DNA from: an uncultured Mediterranea sp.
GTDB taxonomy: Bacteria; Bacteroidota; Bacteroidia; Bacteroidales; Bacteroidaceae
DNA: 51,370 nt
Direction: 5' to 3'
Assembly (NCBI GenBank): GCA_945831575.1
Contig: CAMACX010000020.1
Span: forward strand, 1 to 51,370
The position numbers and the translations under genes are program-made. The notes under the pieces were generated by a model. That model was not told the origin of the DNA. It did no database searches and saw only the letters and a program-made list of their open reading frames with translations. Below, piece by piece: positions 38,256 through 47,083 of this stretch. The stretch's first letter is position 1. Each line of letters starts with the position of its first letter.

Positions 38256-39602
38256 TCACACTCCGGTGTAGTTGTGGGGTGTGATGGCGTGGAGTTCCTG
38301 CTTGAGGGCGTCGCTCACCTGGAGGCCGTCGATGAAGTCGCTGATGGAGGCTTCGGTGATGGCCTGGTTGGTGCGGGTCAGGGCCTTGAGGGCCTCGTAG
38401 GGATGGGGGTAGGCTTCGCGGCGCAGGATGGTCTGTATGGCTTCGGCCACCACGCTCCAGCAGTTGTCGAGGTCGCGGCGGATGGCCGGCTCGTTGAGGA
38501 GGAGCTTGCGCAGTCCCTTGAGGGAGCTTTGGATGGCGATGACCGTATGGCCGAAGGGCACGCCTACGTTGCGCAGGACGGTGGAGTCGGTGAGGTCACG
38601 CTGGAGGCGCGACACGGGGAGCTTGGCTGAGAGGTGCTCCAGGATGGCGTTGGCCAGTCCGAGGTTGCCTTCGGCGTTCTCGAAGTCGATGGGGTTGACC
38701 TTGTGGGGCATGGCGCTTGAGCCTACCTCGCCGGCCTTGATGCGCTGCTTGAAGTACTCCATGGAGATGTACTGCCAGAAGTCGCGGTTCATGTCGATCA
38801 TCACGGTGTTGATGCGCTTCATGGCGTCGAAGATGGCTCCCAGGCAGTCGTAGTTGGAGATCTGGGTGGTGTATTGCTCGCGCTCCAGGCCGAGCTTCTC
38901 GCTGACGAAGCGGTTGCCGAAGGCCTTCCAGTCGTAGGCGGGGTAGGCCACGTGGTGGGCGTTGTAGTTGCCGGTGGCGCCGCCAAACTTGGCTGTGAGG
39001 GGGAGTGCCTTGAGCTGTGCGAGCTGTCGCTCCAGTCGGTAGGCGAAGACCATCACCTCCTTGCCCAGGCGTGTGGGTGACGCGGGCTGTCCGTGTGTCT
39101 TGGCCAGCATGGGTATCTCCTTCCACTCCTCGGCGTAGCTGCGCAGCTGGGCGATGAGCTCTTCGAGCTGTGGGTAATAGACCTCGCTGAGGGCTTCCTT
39201 GACGGAGAGGGGCACGGAGGTGTTGTTGATGTCCTGTGAGGTGAGTCCGAAGTGAATGAATTCCTTGTAGGGTTCCAGTCCGCCGATGCGGTCAAACTGC
39301 TCCTTGATGAAGTACTCCACGGCCTTGACGTCGTGGTTGGTGACGCTCTCTATCTCCTTGATGCGTGCGGCATCCTGCTCGGAAAACTCCTTATAGATTG
39401 CCCTGAAGGTGTCGAAGAGTGCATGGTCCACGTCCTTGAGCTGCGGGAGGGGCAGCTCGCAGAGGGTGATGAAGTACTCCACCTCGACTCTGACGCGGTA
39501 CCTCATGAGTGCGTATTCCGAAAAGTAGCCGGCCAGGGGCTCAGCCTTCGAGCGGTATCGGCCATCAATCGGCGAGATGGCCGTCAGCATATCCAAATCC
39601 AT
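38256..39602 (-). CDS. purB: Adenylosuccinate lyase
   Basis: 448-aa fumarase-superfamily lyase used twice in purine synthesis. I start at ATG 39602 (MDLDMLTAISPIDGRYR), three codons inside the longest frame. It has TSQDINNT, KTHGQPASPTRLGKE and the family signature GSSAMPHKVNPIDFEN. Confidence 0.96.
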   Translation of the reverse strand: MDLDMLTAISPIDGRYRSKAEPLAGYFSEYALMRYRVRVEVEYFITLCELPLPQLKDVDHALFDTFRAIYKEFSEQDAARIKEIESVTNHDVKAVEYFIKEQFDRIGGLEPYKEFIHFGLTSQDINNTSVPLSVKEALSEVYYPQLEELIAQLRSYAEEWKEIPMLAKTHGQPASPTRLGKEVMVFAYRLERQLAQLKALPLTAKFGGATGNYNAHHVAYPAYDWKAFGNRFVSEKLGLEREQYTTQISNYDCLGAIFDAMKRINTVMIDMNRDFWQYISMEYFKQRIKAGEVGSSAMPHKVNPIDFENAEGNLGLANAILEHLSAKLPVSRLQRDLTDSTVLRNVGVPFGHTVIAIQSSLKGLRKLLLNEPAIRRDLDNCWSVVAEAIQTILRREAYPHPYEALKALTRTNQAITEASISDFIDGLQVSDALKQELHAITPHNYTGV

Positions 39603-39654
39603 ATATTGCAATATATATATAATATTATATAATTAAGTTTCGATTTTCGAGCCG

Positions 39655-39686
39655 CAAAATTACGTCTTTTTTTCCACATACCCAAA
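39655..39686 (-). promoter_or_regulatory. Promoter of purB
   Basis: Minus strand TTTG (39686-39683), 20 bases, TAATTTTG (39662-39655). Confidence 0.7.
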
Positions 39687-39780
39687 CATTCAGGTCCAAG
39701 ATTACAGACTTTTAAATATCTGCGGAATATCTGCGGAATCGGGGGGTGGAAATGCGGCGGGAATCGTGGGCAAAAAAAAT

Positions 39781-39909
39781 ACGGAACCACAGATTTCACA
39801 GATGCAACAGATGAAGCACAGATTTCAATTTATTTCTCTTCTGGTCTCTAGGAAAAATAAACGTTATCTGTGTCCAATCTGTCCCATCTGTGAAAATCTG
39901 TGGTTCCGT
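39781..39909. mobile_element. MITE-like element with 24-bp terminal inverted repeats
   Basis: ACGGAACCACAGATTTCACAGATG at the left pairs with its complement at the right, interrupted by one extra base. The 129-bp interior is rich in CAGAT/ATCTG words and has no ORF. A direct duplication, (GA)AAATCCGGTGGCTACGG twice, follows at 39910-39947. It stands at the left border of the accessory cassette. Confidence 0.55.
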
Positions 39910-39966
39910 GAAAATCCGGTGGCTACGGGAAATCCGGTGGCTACGGGAGCTGGACAGCAGCCGGGG

Positions 39967-40068
39967 TCAGGACATCATGCAGGAGGTGACTCCGAGCGTG
40001 GTGCTGATGGCCGTGAGGATGCTGATGACGGTCTGGATGATGAACTTCAAGGTCTCTTTCTTGGTCAT
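39967..40068 (-). CDS. Smalltalk-type small protein
   Basis: 33-aa protein MTKKETLKFIIQTVISIL continuing to TTLGVTSCMMS. A basic N terminus, one hydrophobic helix and a lipobox-like TSC near the end match the tiny proteins annotated as smalltalk in Bacteroidales, which typically lie between an HU-like gene and a cell-wall amidase. Here the HU-like gene is upstream but no amidase follows; the MITE-like element and purB come next. Function is unknown. Confidence 0.8.
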   Translation of the reverse strand: MTKKETLKFIIQTVISILTAISTTLGVTSCMMS

Positions 40069-40116
40069 GGCAATTTCAATTTACAATTTACAAACTGGTG
40101 AGGGGCGAAAGAAGGG

Positions 40117-40156
40117 GGGCAGGCGGTGGTTCCGAGGGCAGGCGGTGGTTCCGAGG
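40117..40156. repeat. Tandem duplication of a 20-base G-rich unit
   Basis: GGGCAGGCGGTGGTTCCGA occurs twice in succession in the gap between the smalltalk and HU-like genes. Confidence 0.7.
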
Positions 40157-40206
40157 GGCAGGCTGGGAGCCCCGGGAAGGCTGGGGCTACTCAGTCATGC
40201 CGTAGG

Positions 40207-40770
40207 CTACTCCATGCCTCCGCCGCCGGTGCTGCCTCCGCTGCCGGTGCCGCCGGTGTTGTCGCCGCCGGTGTCACCGCCGGGGTTGTTGTCGGGGTCC
40301 TGGGTGTTGGAGCCGTTGTCGGGGTCCTCTACCTTGCCCTCGTCGGTGGAGGTGACGCGCTTGACGACCATGCCGTTGCGGTCATAGCAGGTGATGCTGA
40401 TGGCGGTGCGGGCCAGTTCGTCCTTGATCTCGGTGCTCGGGGTGAAGATGACGCGGCGCGTGGTGATGAGGGCGGACTTCACCAGGTTGACGTCATCGAC
40501 CGAGGTGGCGCGGAGGCTGAAGCGCATGCTGCCGAGTCCGGGGATGGCTACGCTGTGGCCTTCGGTGGCCCAGGCGGTGACGACGTCGCCGATGGCGTTG
40601 TAGCAGGCCAAGAGGGTGCCCTTGGGGATGCCGCTGCGCAGGCTGGCTTCGTTGATTACTTTGCTCTGGGAGAGCTTGTTGTAGAGTTCGGGCTGCATGA
40701 CGTAGGCCCACTTTTCCTTCGACTTGTCGAACGATACGTTGCGTTCGACGGCTTTCACTTTGATGCTCAT
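40207..40770 (-). CDS. HU-family DNA-binding protein with Gly/Asp-rich tail
   Basis: 187 aa from ATG 40770 (MSIKVKAVERNVSFDKSKEK). The HU-like core includes LYNKLSQSKVINEASLRSG and a DNA-binding arm region (GHSVAIPGLGSMRFSLRATS). The last 40 or so residues are disordered repeats of D, N, G and T (DPDNGSNTQDPDNN; GGDTGGDNTGGTGSGG). Such HU variants with smalltalk are a recurrent Bacteroidales pair. The upstream extension of the frame to 41253 is spurious. Confidence 0.88.
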   Translation of the reverse strand: MSIKVKAVERNVSFDKSKEKWAYVMQPELYNKLSQSKVINEASLRSGIPKGTLLACYNAIGDVVTAWATEGHSVAIPGLGSMRFSLRATSVDDVNLVKSALITTRRVIFTPSTEIKDELARTAISITCYDRNGMVVKRVTSTDEGKVEDPDNGSNTQDPDNNPGGDTGGDNTGGTGSGGSTGGGGME

Positions 40771-40861
40771 GGTGATGTGGTGTTTTTGAATCAGATGGTT
40801 AAATGAATCATTGATAGTTACTCTCTCTCGTTGTGGTCCCCCCGCGGTGGGGATCACGTTG

Positions 40862-40869
40862 CAAAGGTA
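40862..40869 (-). promoter_or_regulatory. -7 promoter element for the HU-like gene
   Basis: Minus strand TACCTTTG, about 90 bases before the ATG. Confidence 0.6.
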
Positions 40870-40895
40870 GCGCCTTCTGGGCAGCTGGCCAAGGG

Positions 40896-40961
40896 TTGTT
40901 CGGAATCCCGTGAGGAGTTGTTCGGAATTTCGTGAGGAGTTGTTCGGTATTTCGTGAGGGC
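40896..40961. repeat. 22-bp tandem repeat, three units
   Basis: TTGTTCGGAATTTCGTGAGGAG-type units (one or two substitutions) at 40896, 40918 and 40940, just upstream of the HU-like promoter. Confidence 0.85.
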
Positions 40962-40984
40962 AGCGGGAGTGGCTCGGGAACGGA

Positions 40985-41075
40985 GGCTCGGCGACAATGA
41001 CACGGCAGCAATGACACGGCGACAATGACACGGCGGTAAGAGTTGACGCTTGACGTTGTTGACGGTTGACGGTGG
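40985..41075. repeat. ACACGGCGACAATG and TTGACG repeats
   Basis: Three copies of CGGCGACAATGACA-type 15-mers are followed by TTGACGCTTGACG-type words. No ORF is supported in the 800-bp gap 40771-41574, which otherwise holds only the listed repeats and AT-rich DNA. Confidence 0.65.
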
Positions 41076-41299
41076 GGGTGCGGCGTGGATGGTGGGGCGA
41101 GGGGGTGGTGAGCGAGTGGATTTTGCTGGCTCGGGAGGAAAAAAATTTTTCTCCCCGTGGGAGCGGGTGCGGGACCCTGAGGAGGAAGTGGAGCGGGAGG
41201 CGCATGGGGCGTAAAGCGTAAAGCGTCAAGTGTAAGTGACTTGGGATGTACACGCTGCGCCAACCACCCCTCCACCCTTTCCTCTAGAGACTTCTAGTG

Positions 41300-41385
41300 A
41301 CTTAACTTATTGATATTCTATTATTTATATTAATTAATTAATATATATTTATAATTATACGCGCGCGCGTATATATTAAGGTGTA
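41300..41385. other. AT-rich tract containing an alternating CG palindrome
   Basis: About 85 bases of almost pure A/T surround TATACGCGCGCGCGTATA (41356-41373), a perfect alternating purine-pyrimidine palindrome that could adopt Z-form or cruciform DNA. Confidence 0.6.
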
Positions 41386-41574
41386 TGGAGGTATTTGACG
41401 CTGACGGGGAGGCGGTATGCCTCGGCCCGGGGCAAAATGCTGCGCACTTCAGCAACACTTGACACTTGACGCTTTACGCTCTGACGGCTGCGGCACATCC
41501 CATTTGTTTCCGTCTGTGGTTCCTACTCCCCCACTTCTCCTCTCTGCCACGACAACGTGGGGGCGCGGCTGGTG

Positions 41575-43143
41575 CTACTTGAGGAAGCGCTCCAGGAGGG
41601 GGACGATGAGGTTGAAGCTGCGGGAGCGGCAGGAGGCGGAGCGGCCTTTGTCGATGGCCTTGTAGGCATCCTGGTCCTGTATGCCGGGGAAGAAGGTCTT
41701 GCAGAGGGCGGGGCTGCCTCCGGAGATGTACGACTTGCTCACGCACCAGCCTACGATGTTGAGCCAGGTGATGCGCAGGCTCTTGGCGGCATCGCAGTTT
41801 TTGCGGCTCTTGAGCAGGTCCCAGAGCTGGTCGCTGAGGCGCTGCATGCCGGGCTCCAGGGTATAGCCTATGCCGAGCATGCGGCCCAGTCCGAGGATGA
41901 TGGAGTCGGCGGTGGCGCCGTTGCTCCAGTGGCCCAGGCGGGCCAGTTCTTCGAGCCTGCGGAGGATGTCGCGCTCCTGCTCGCTGAGTTCGCGTCCGAG
42001 GGCGGCCTCCCTCTTCTTGCGTGCGGTGCCGCGGGGGTCGAGCTCGTGGTTGAGGTGGGAGATCATGTGGCAGCATTTCACGGTCTCCTGCACCATCTCG
42101 CGGGTGAGGTGGTGGCGGTTCTTGAAGAGGTACTGCCCGAAGCAGGCGTCGCCGTAGAGGTCGGGGTAGTCGAGGTCGATGTACTCCGAGAGCTCGTCGC
42201 CTCCGAGCTGTGTGATGAGCTTCATCTTGAGCTTCTCCTTGAGTTCGGCGGCGCGTGCCTTGCGGTACTTGTCGGGCCAGGCGTTGGCGGCGCGGGTGAG
42301 TTCGCGCATGCCTTCGTCGATGGCCTGCTGGCAGTCGCGGTGCTTGAGGCGGAGGGCGAGGGTGACAAACTGCTGTGACCTGAGGGCGCTGGAGAAGAAG
42401 GTGTCAATCCGTTGCAGTTCGTTGGCCAGGTCGGTGAGTACGATGTAGATGGTGCCGATGAGCCTGTCGCTGTCGCGCAGCCGGCCGAGCACGTCCTGCA
42501 CGGGTCCTGCCATGCAGCGGGGCAACTGCTCCTCCCAGGCGGGCAGCTGCCTGGCGGCGAGCAGACGATCGACCTGGGTGAAGTAGCTCTCTATGGCCTG
42601 GTCCAGCTCCCCGCGGTCGAGCTCCAGGATAGGGGGTATCTGGGGCATCCGAAGCCCGGCGGCCTCGGGGGCGGCGGCATCGGCGGCATCGGGGGCGGCG
42701 GCATCGGTGGGGACATCATCGGCGGCCTCGGGGGCGATGGATTGGAGCAGGTCGAGGAGGAATCCGTTGTCGGGCTGGAGCACATCGTAGCCTTCGGCCA
42801 TATCGTCTTCGTGGTCGGAGAACTCGCGCATCCAGTTCCTCACCTTCCCTAGCCAGAAGGCGAAATCCACGTCAATGACCTCCTGGAAGGGGAGGAACGT
42901 GTGCCAGCGCCGGTGCATGGCGTGGAGCTTGACGGTGACCATGGCTGCTTCGCGGCAGATGGCCAGCAGGAGGGCGTCATGCGCCCCTTCGGAGAGGGCC
43001 ATGAGGTAGGCCTGAAACATGCGCTCCAGGTTCTCCAGGATGCTTCTCAGTACGGTGGGCGGCTGTGCGTCGCCCTGGTGGGGGGCAGCGGTGCGCGACT
43101 GCTGTGCGGCTACGGTATGGGGTGCGGGTTCATTCATAGTCAA
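41575..43143 (-). CDS. Unknown 522-aa cassette protein
   Basis: I do not recognise this protein. It is mostly alpha-helical and soluble, with an Ala/Asp/Pro-rich linker at about residues 135-165 (DAAAPDAADAAAPEAAG) and no signal peptide. Helical segments before the linker include LENLERMFQAYLMALSEGA; the C-terminal third has SDQLWDLLKSRKNCDAAKS and WLNIVGWCVSKSYISGGS. The overall organisation (helical, SYISGGSPAL near the end) is compatible with a phage- or plasmid-type accessory protein. A start two codons in (MNEPAP) is possible. It is divergent from the DUF3987 operon across the palindrome array. Confidence 0.75.
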   Translation of the reverse strand: MTMNEPAPHTVAAQQSRTAAPHQGDAQPPTVLRSILENLERMFQAYLMALSEGAHDALLLAICREAAMVTVKLHAMHRRWHTFLPFQEVIDVDFAFWLGKVRNWMREFSDHEDDMAEGYDVLQPDNGFLLDLLQSIAPEAADDVPTDAAAPDAADAAAPEAAGLRMPQIPPILELDRGELDQAIESYFTQVDRLLAARQLPAWEEQLPRCMAGPVQDVLGRLRDSDRLIGTIYIVLTDLANELQRIDTFFSSALRSQQFVTLALRLKHRDCQQAIDEGMRELTRAANAWPDKYRKARAAELKEKLKMKLITQLGGDELSEYIDLDYPDLYGDACFGQYLFKNRHHLTREMVQETVKCCHMISHLNHELDPRGTARKKREAALGRELSEQERDILRRLEELARLGHWSNGATADSIILGLGRMLGIGYTLEPGMQRLSDQLWDLLKSRKNCDAAKSLRITWLNIVGWCVSKSYISGGSPALCKTFFPGIQDQDAYKAIDKGRSASCRSRSFNLIVPLLERFLK

Positions 43144-43189
43144 GACAGATGTTTACTCGTTATTGGGATGGGTTGCTTCACTCTTGGGG

Positions 43190-43220
43190 CAAATGTAGGG
43201 CTTTTATCTGAACGATGCAA
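43190..43220 (-). promoter_or_regulatory. Promoter of the 522-aa protein gene
   Basis: Minus strand TTG (43220-43218), 20 bases, TACATTTG (43197-43190), 47 bases before the ATG. Confidence 0.65.
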
Positions 43221-43434
43221 GACTTTGCCCATACATTTTTTTGCAGAACGTAGCCGGAACGAAAATAAACTGAAATAAACCCACGCCACGGCCTTCAGTT
43301 CATGGTGCTGAAAGGGATGGGTTCACCGACATACAATAGCCTCATTTACTGCATATTGAGTGATGCACCGAAGATATTTTTCAGTTTATTGGTTCAGTCC
43401 TTGCAGGGGTGCAGGGTTCATCTAGATTTGCAGC

Positions 43435-43537
43435 GTGATTGATTCACGAACCAGTGTGAATGATTCACGGACCAGCGTGAATGATTCACGGACCAGCGTG
43501 AATGATTCACGGACCAGCGTGAATGATTCACGGACCA
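43435..43537. repeat. Five palindromes GTGAATGATTCAC at exact 21-bp steps
   Basis: Perfect 13-bp palindromes (GTGAAT-G-ATTCAC) at 43456, 43477, 43498 and 43519, and one with a single change at 43435, separated by the constant filler GGACCAGC. The 21-bp step puts all sites on one face of the helix. The array is non-coding and lies between two divergent transcription units. It is not a CRISPR because the spacers are identical. Confidence 0.92.
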
Positions 43538-43579
43538 GTAACGAACCTAATTAAAAATAATGTAGTAACGAACCTAATT
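43537..43579. repeat. Direct repeat AGTAACGAACCTAATT, two copies
   Basis: Copies at 43537-43552 and 43564-43579, 27 bases apart, immediately after the palindrome array and just upstream of the next ATG. Confidence 0.85.
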
Positions 43580-43590
43580 TTTTTTAAAAA

Positions 43591-43908
43591 ATGAAGTGTG
43601 CAATGAGACCATGTATTGACCATCCCGAGACGCAGTACCATCCTGCGTGCCGTAGTGTCCAGGCAGAGCTCTGGCAGTTGTTGACCCCCGAAGAGCAGGT
43701 GCGTGTGGCCTGCGAATTTCGCCATCTGAAGAATCACGTGCAGGAGGCGGTGAGCCGTGCGCTGATCGCGTACATCAAGCAGGGCACCGCGCCGGGCTTT
43801 GCCGGTGACGAGTTTATCCATACGGCAGTGTTCATCAAGCTGACGGGTTACAGCCTGGGGCACCCCCTGCCCACCGACATCCGTCCATGGGTCAGACCCC
43901 GGAGGTGA
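43591..43908 (+). CDS. Unknown small cassette protein (105 aa)
   Basis: No family recognised. Cys and His near the N terminus (KCAMRPCIDHPETQYHPACR) could bind metal; the remainder is helical (TPEEQVRVACEFRHLKNHVQ). It is the first gene to the right of the palindrome array and may be regulated by it. The ATG follows a run of T and A. Confidence 0.6.
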   Translation: MKCAMRPCIDHPETQYHPACRSVQAELWQLLTPEEQVRVACEFRHLKNHVQEAVSRALIAYIKQGTAPGFAGDEFIHTAVFIKLTGYSLGHPLPTDIRPWVRPRR

Positions 43909-44002
43909 ATAGACAATCTATTCATCCATTCTGTTGAGAAAGTTCGTTTTGAATATTCAGAGATTTCAATCATTCTATTCATTCATTTAAATCATTATCC
44001 TT

Positions 44003-44326
44003 ATGAGAAAGTTTACAGTAACCAACACCACCATCGACATCGTCACGCAGCAGGGCGATGAAGTCAATCAGGAGAAGAGCCTCATGGGCATCATATCCAA
44101 GACCAAGAGCGGCTACAAGTTTGAGGAATCCATCCGCAAGGGGCGCAATCCGCGCAGCGAGAAGGTGTATGACGGGCGCTACTGCAGCCTCTTCAAGCGG
44201 CGCAACGGCAAGTACCAGATCTACATGAAGCTGATGCAGCTGGACGGCCACGGACTGGATGCGCAGGAGATGGCGTACCACATCTACTCCGATGTACACG
44301 CAGCCCTGGCTATCATCACCCTCTGA
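44003..44326 (+). CDS. Unknown small cassette protein (107 aa)
   Basis: No family recognised with confidence. A predicted beta-rich N terminus (RKFTVTNTTIDIVTQQGDEV) is followed by a basic segment (FEESIRKGRNPRSEKVYDG) and a strand-helix end. It sits 48 bases before the DUF3987 gene and is probably co-transcribed with it. Confidence 0.6.
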   Translation: MRKFTVTNTTIDIVTQQGDEVNQEKSLMGIISKTKSGYKFEESIRKGRNPRSEKVYDGRYCSLFKRRNGKYQIYMKLMQLDGHGLDAQEMAYHIYSDVHAALAIITL

Positions 44327-44374
44327 GCAAAAAATATTTCTGTAATAAATGTCTTAATTATTTTGTCATAGATT

Positions 44375-45955
44375 ATGAGCATGATTTCCCCCTCCAATCC
44401 TTCCCCGAATGCCGGATGCCCACAGGCACCCACAGTGTATCACGGCGACCAGGACGACAACCTTGAGAGCCTCAACGGTCACGATGACGACCTCGACGGC
44501 CAGGACCTCAGCAGTCAGGACGATGACGGCCTCGACGGCCAGGACAACGATGCACTCGATGCCCAGGACAACGACCCCGACAGCAGCCTCGGCGGCCAGC
44601 CGGTGTACGACTGCAAGCGCACGCTCCCCCTGCGCGAACGGGACCTGCCCCCCGTGATCCGCGACATCGTGGCCAACGCCCCCGACATCCGCAAGCTCCA
44701 CGCCTTCATCGCCTGCCTCGCACCGCTCTGCGCACTGGCCACACGCGTCCGACTCAAGTACTACTACGATGCACGACCCTCGGCACTCATCCTCCAAGTC
44801 ATCATCGAAGGGCCACAGGCCAGCGGCAAAAGCTTCGCAGCCGACATCGAAGACCTCATCATGCGCCCCACCCTCAAGGCACGCGACAAGGCACAGCGCC
44901 GGCGCGAGCAGGAGTACCGCGAGAAGAAGAAGCGCCGCGCGCAAAACAAGCAGCTCGAAGAGGAGCCCCAGACCACCGTCTGCGTCATCCCGGCCACCAT
45001 CTCCAAGACCGTACTCACCAAGCGAGCCGACAGCCACGAGCGCATACTCGGCGACTACCTCACCTTCTGGATGTTCGCCGAAGAGCTCGCACAGGTCACT
45101 GATGCCGGACGGCAGGGCTACTCCAACCTGCGCACCATCATGCGCACCGCCTACGACCTGGGGAGCTACTTCGGCATCGACTTTGCCAGCGACAACTCCT
45201 ACTCGGCCATCGTCGATATCAACATCTGCTACATGTTTTGCGCCACACCCAGCGCCGTCGATCACTTCATGGACAAGGAGTCCATCGAAGGCGGCAACAT
45301 CACCCGCTGCATACTCTGCAACATCGACGACCCCCTGGGCAGCAAAGCGGCCCTCTTCAAGCCCTACACCGACGAGCAGCGCACCGCCATCAGCTACTAC
45401 CTGCAGCGCATCATGAGCGACACCTACCAGGCCGACGGGAGCCTCAAGCCCACACAGACGCTCGACATGACCTGGATCGACAGCGCCTGCAAGCGCTGGA
45501 ACGAGAAGAAGATGAAGCTCGCTGCCGACACCAACAGCAAGGCCATCAACACCTTCCGCAAGCGAGCCTCCGTCTCCGCATTCCGCATCGCCGCACTCTG
45601 CTACTACCTCTACCGCCTCGAAGACGAACGCCCCGAGCTGCTGCCCAGGTACCAGAAGCGATGCCTGCGGCTCTACCACTTCATGGCTGAGTACATCCTG
45701 GACAAACTGCTCAACCGCTGGGGCAAACGCTACGATGAGCTGACGGCCGACGACCAACCGGTGAAGTACAGCGTGAAGCGCCGCGACAACAGCCTCATCG
45801 ACCAGCTGCCCGAGCAGTTCACCCGCGCCCAGCTCCAGCTGGTCTGTCAGCGGCTCAACCTCGGCACCCCGCCCCGACAGTTCATCTACATGTGGCTCCA
45901 GTCAGGCGAAGTCCGTGCCCTCGACAAGAACCACTTCGTCAAAATCACCCCCTGA
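44375..45955 (+). CDS. DUF3987-type P-loop protein (helicase/primase-associated)
   Basis: 526 aa. Residues about 25-75 are an acidic repeat tract (DDDLDGQD, SSQDDDGLDGQDNDALDAQD). The core has Walker A GPQASGKS at 146-153, a long basic helix (RRREQEYREKKKRRAQNK), FAEELAQVTDAGRQGYSN and TRCILCNIDDP, which fit DUF3987. Proteins of this family accompany primases in Bacteroidales mobile elements. It precedes a separate CHC2-TOPRIM protein, with which it probably forms a replication-type complex. Confidence 0.82.
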   Translation: MSMISPSNPSPNAGCPQAPTVYHGDQDDNLESLNGHDDDLDGQDLSSQDDDGLDGQDNDALDAQDNDPDSSLGGQPVYDCKRTLPLRERDLPPVIRDIVANAPDIRKLHAFIACLAPLCALATRVRLKYYYDARPSALILQVIIEGPQASGKSFAADIEDLIMRPTLKARDKAQRRREQEYREKKKRRAQNKQLEEEPQTTVCVIPATISKTVLTKRADSHERILGDYLTFWMFAEELAQVTDAGRQGYSNLRTIMRTAYDLGSYFGIDFASDNSYSAIVDINICYMFCATPSAVDHFMDKESIEGGNITRCILCNIDDPLGSKAALFKPYTDEQRTAISYYLQRIMSDTYQADGSLKPTQTLDMTWIDSACKRWNEKKMKLAADTNSKAINTFRKRASVSAFRIAALCYYLYRLEDERPELLPRYQKRCLRLYHFMAEYILDKLLNRWGKRYDELTADDQPVKYSVKRRDNSLIDQLPEQFTRAQLQLVCQRLNLGTPPRQFIYMWLQSGEVRALDKNHFVKITP

Positions 45956-45995
45956 AACAAAATCATTCAATCACCCAGAAACAAATGCCTACCCC

Positions 45996-47021
45996 ATGCG
46001 AATCCAAGACACCGAAATCCAGCAAATCAAGAGCCTCCCCATCGAGGAGGTGGCCGAACGCCTCGGCATGACCGTAGTGCGTCACAAGGCCCTCTGCCCC
46101 TTCCACGACGACCGCCACCCCAGCCTCGCCTTCAGCGTGAGCCGCAACAGCTACCGCTGCTTCGCCTGCGGGGCACACGGCGGCGTGATCGACCTCACCA
46201 TGCAATGCCTGGGCAAGAACTTCCGCGAAGCCTGCGAATGGCTGGCCCCCACCCTCACCCCCATGGCGAGGGAAGCACACAGGCCCCCGCTATCCTCCCC
46301 GCAAGGAGGAGGCACAGGCTGCGTGACAGCCGCCCCACCCACGTTTGACTCCACGCGCTACGCCCGCTACTTCGAGCACCCCTGGCTGAGCAACGCCGCA
46401 CGCCACTTCCTCTTCACCGAGCGCCGTCTCGACCCCCGGGTAGTGGCCTGGTGCCGCCTCACCAGCTGGCGCGACAAGCAAGGCACCAACTGGCTCCAGA
46501 TACCCTACTACGACCCCCAAGGCCGCCTCACAGGCATCCAGAGCCGCAACCTCGACTACCCCAGCACGCCCAAGCCACCCCATACGGGACCCGGCAGCGA
46601 GAGCCCCGGCAGCCAGGGATCCGACGGCCAGCCTCCCGAAAGCCAGAGCCCCGGCAGCCAGCCTCCCCGCTTCCACTTCCCGCCGGGCAGCCAATGCAGC
46701 CTCTACAACCTCCCCGTCCTGCGCCTGCTCACAGCGGGCGACAGCCTCTTCCTCACCGAAGGGCCGAGCGACTGCTGGGCCATGCTGAGCAGCGGACACA
46801 AAGCCATCGCCATCCCCAGCGCCACCCTCCTCAAGCCGCGGCAGCTCACGAAGGCGCTCGCCAAAGTGCCCGTCCCCATCCAGCTCCACATCGTGCCCGA
46901 CAACGACGAAGCCGGCAGTCGCCTCTACCAGCAGCTCAAGGAGCACCTCCCACAGCTCGTGCGCCACCAGCTCCCCAGAGGCTACAAAGACTACGCCCAG
47001 TGGTATGCGAATCACCTGTAA
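45996..47021 (+). CDS. CHC2 zinc-finger plus TOPRIM primase-like protein
   Basis: 341 aa from ATG 45996 (MRIQDTEIQQIKSLPIEEVA). Zinc ligands are Cys34, His37, Cys55 and Cys58 (CPFHDDRHPS ... YRCFACGAHGG). The TOPRIM fold has Glu255 in LTEGPSD and the DxD at 302-304 (VPDNDEAG). A Ser/Pro/Gln-rich insert (SESPGSQGSDGQPPESQSPG) separates the domains at about residues 200-235. It lacks the long catalytic core of DnaG, so it resembles short phage/plasmid primases. About 40 bases separate it from the DUF3987 gene. Confidence 0.88.
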   Translation: MRIQDTEIQQIKSLPIEEVAERLGMTVVRHKALCPFHDDRHPSLAFSVSRNSYRCFACGAHGGVIDLTMQCLGKNFREACEWLAPTLTPMAREAHRPPLSSPQGGGTGCVTAAPPTFDSTRYARYFEHPWLSNAARHFLFTERRLDPRVVAWCRLTSWRDKQGTNWLQIPYYDPQGRLTGIQSRNLDYPSTPKPPHTGPGSESPGSQGSDGQPPESQSPGSQPPRFHFPPGSQCSLYNLPVLRLLTAGDSLFLTEGPSDCWAMLSSGHKAIAIPSATLLKPRQLTKALAKVPVPIQLHIVPDNDEAGSRLYQQLKEHLPQLVRHQLPRGYKDYAQWYANHL

Positions 47022-47083
47022 CTCATCACGAAATCCATTCAAAAAAACATCTGAAAACCATTCAAAAAAAACATCCGAAAGTC

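Noticed and set aside
39603..39660. Integration site beside purB
   Set aside because: No integrase gene, no tRNA and no clear direct repeat pair bounding the cassette was found.
40771..41253. N-terminal extension of the HU-like protein
   Set aside because: The upstream frame is Pro/His/Ser/Arg-rich, contains the promoter and tandem repeats, and a good ATG exists at 40770.
43435..43537. CRISPR array
   Set aside because: Repeat and filler are both constant with a 21-bp period; there are no variable spacers and no cas genes.
46451..47083. Upstream extension of the DUF5675-like frame
   Set aside because: It is the shifted frame of the primase-like gene and is Pro/Arg/Gln/His-rich.
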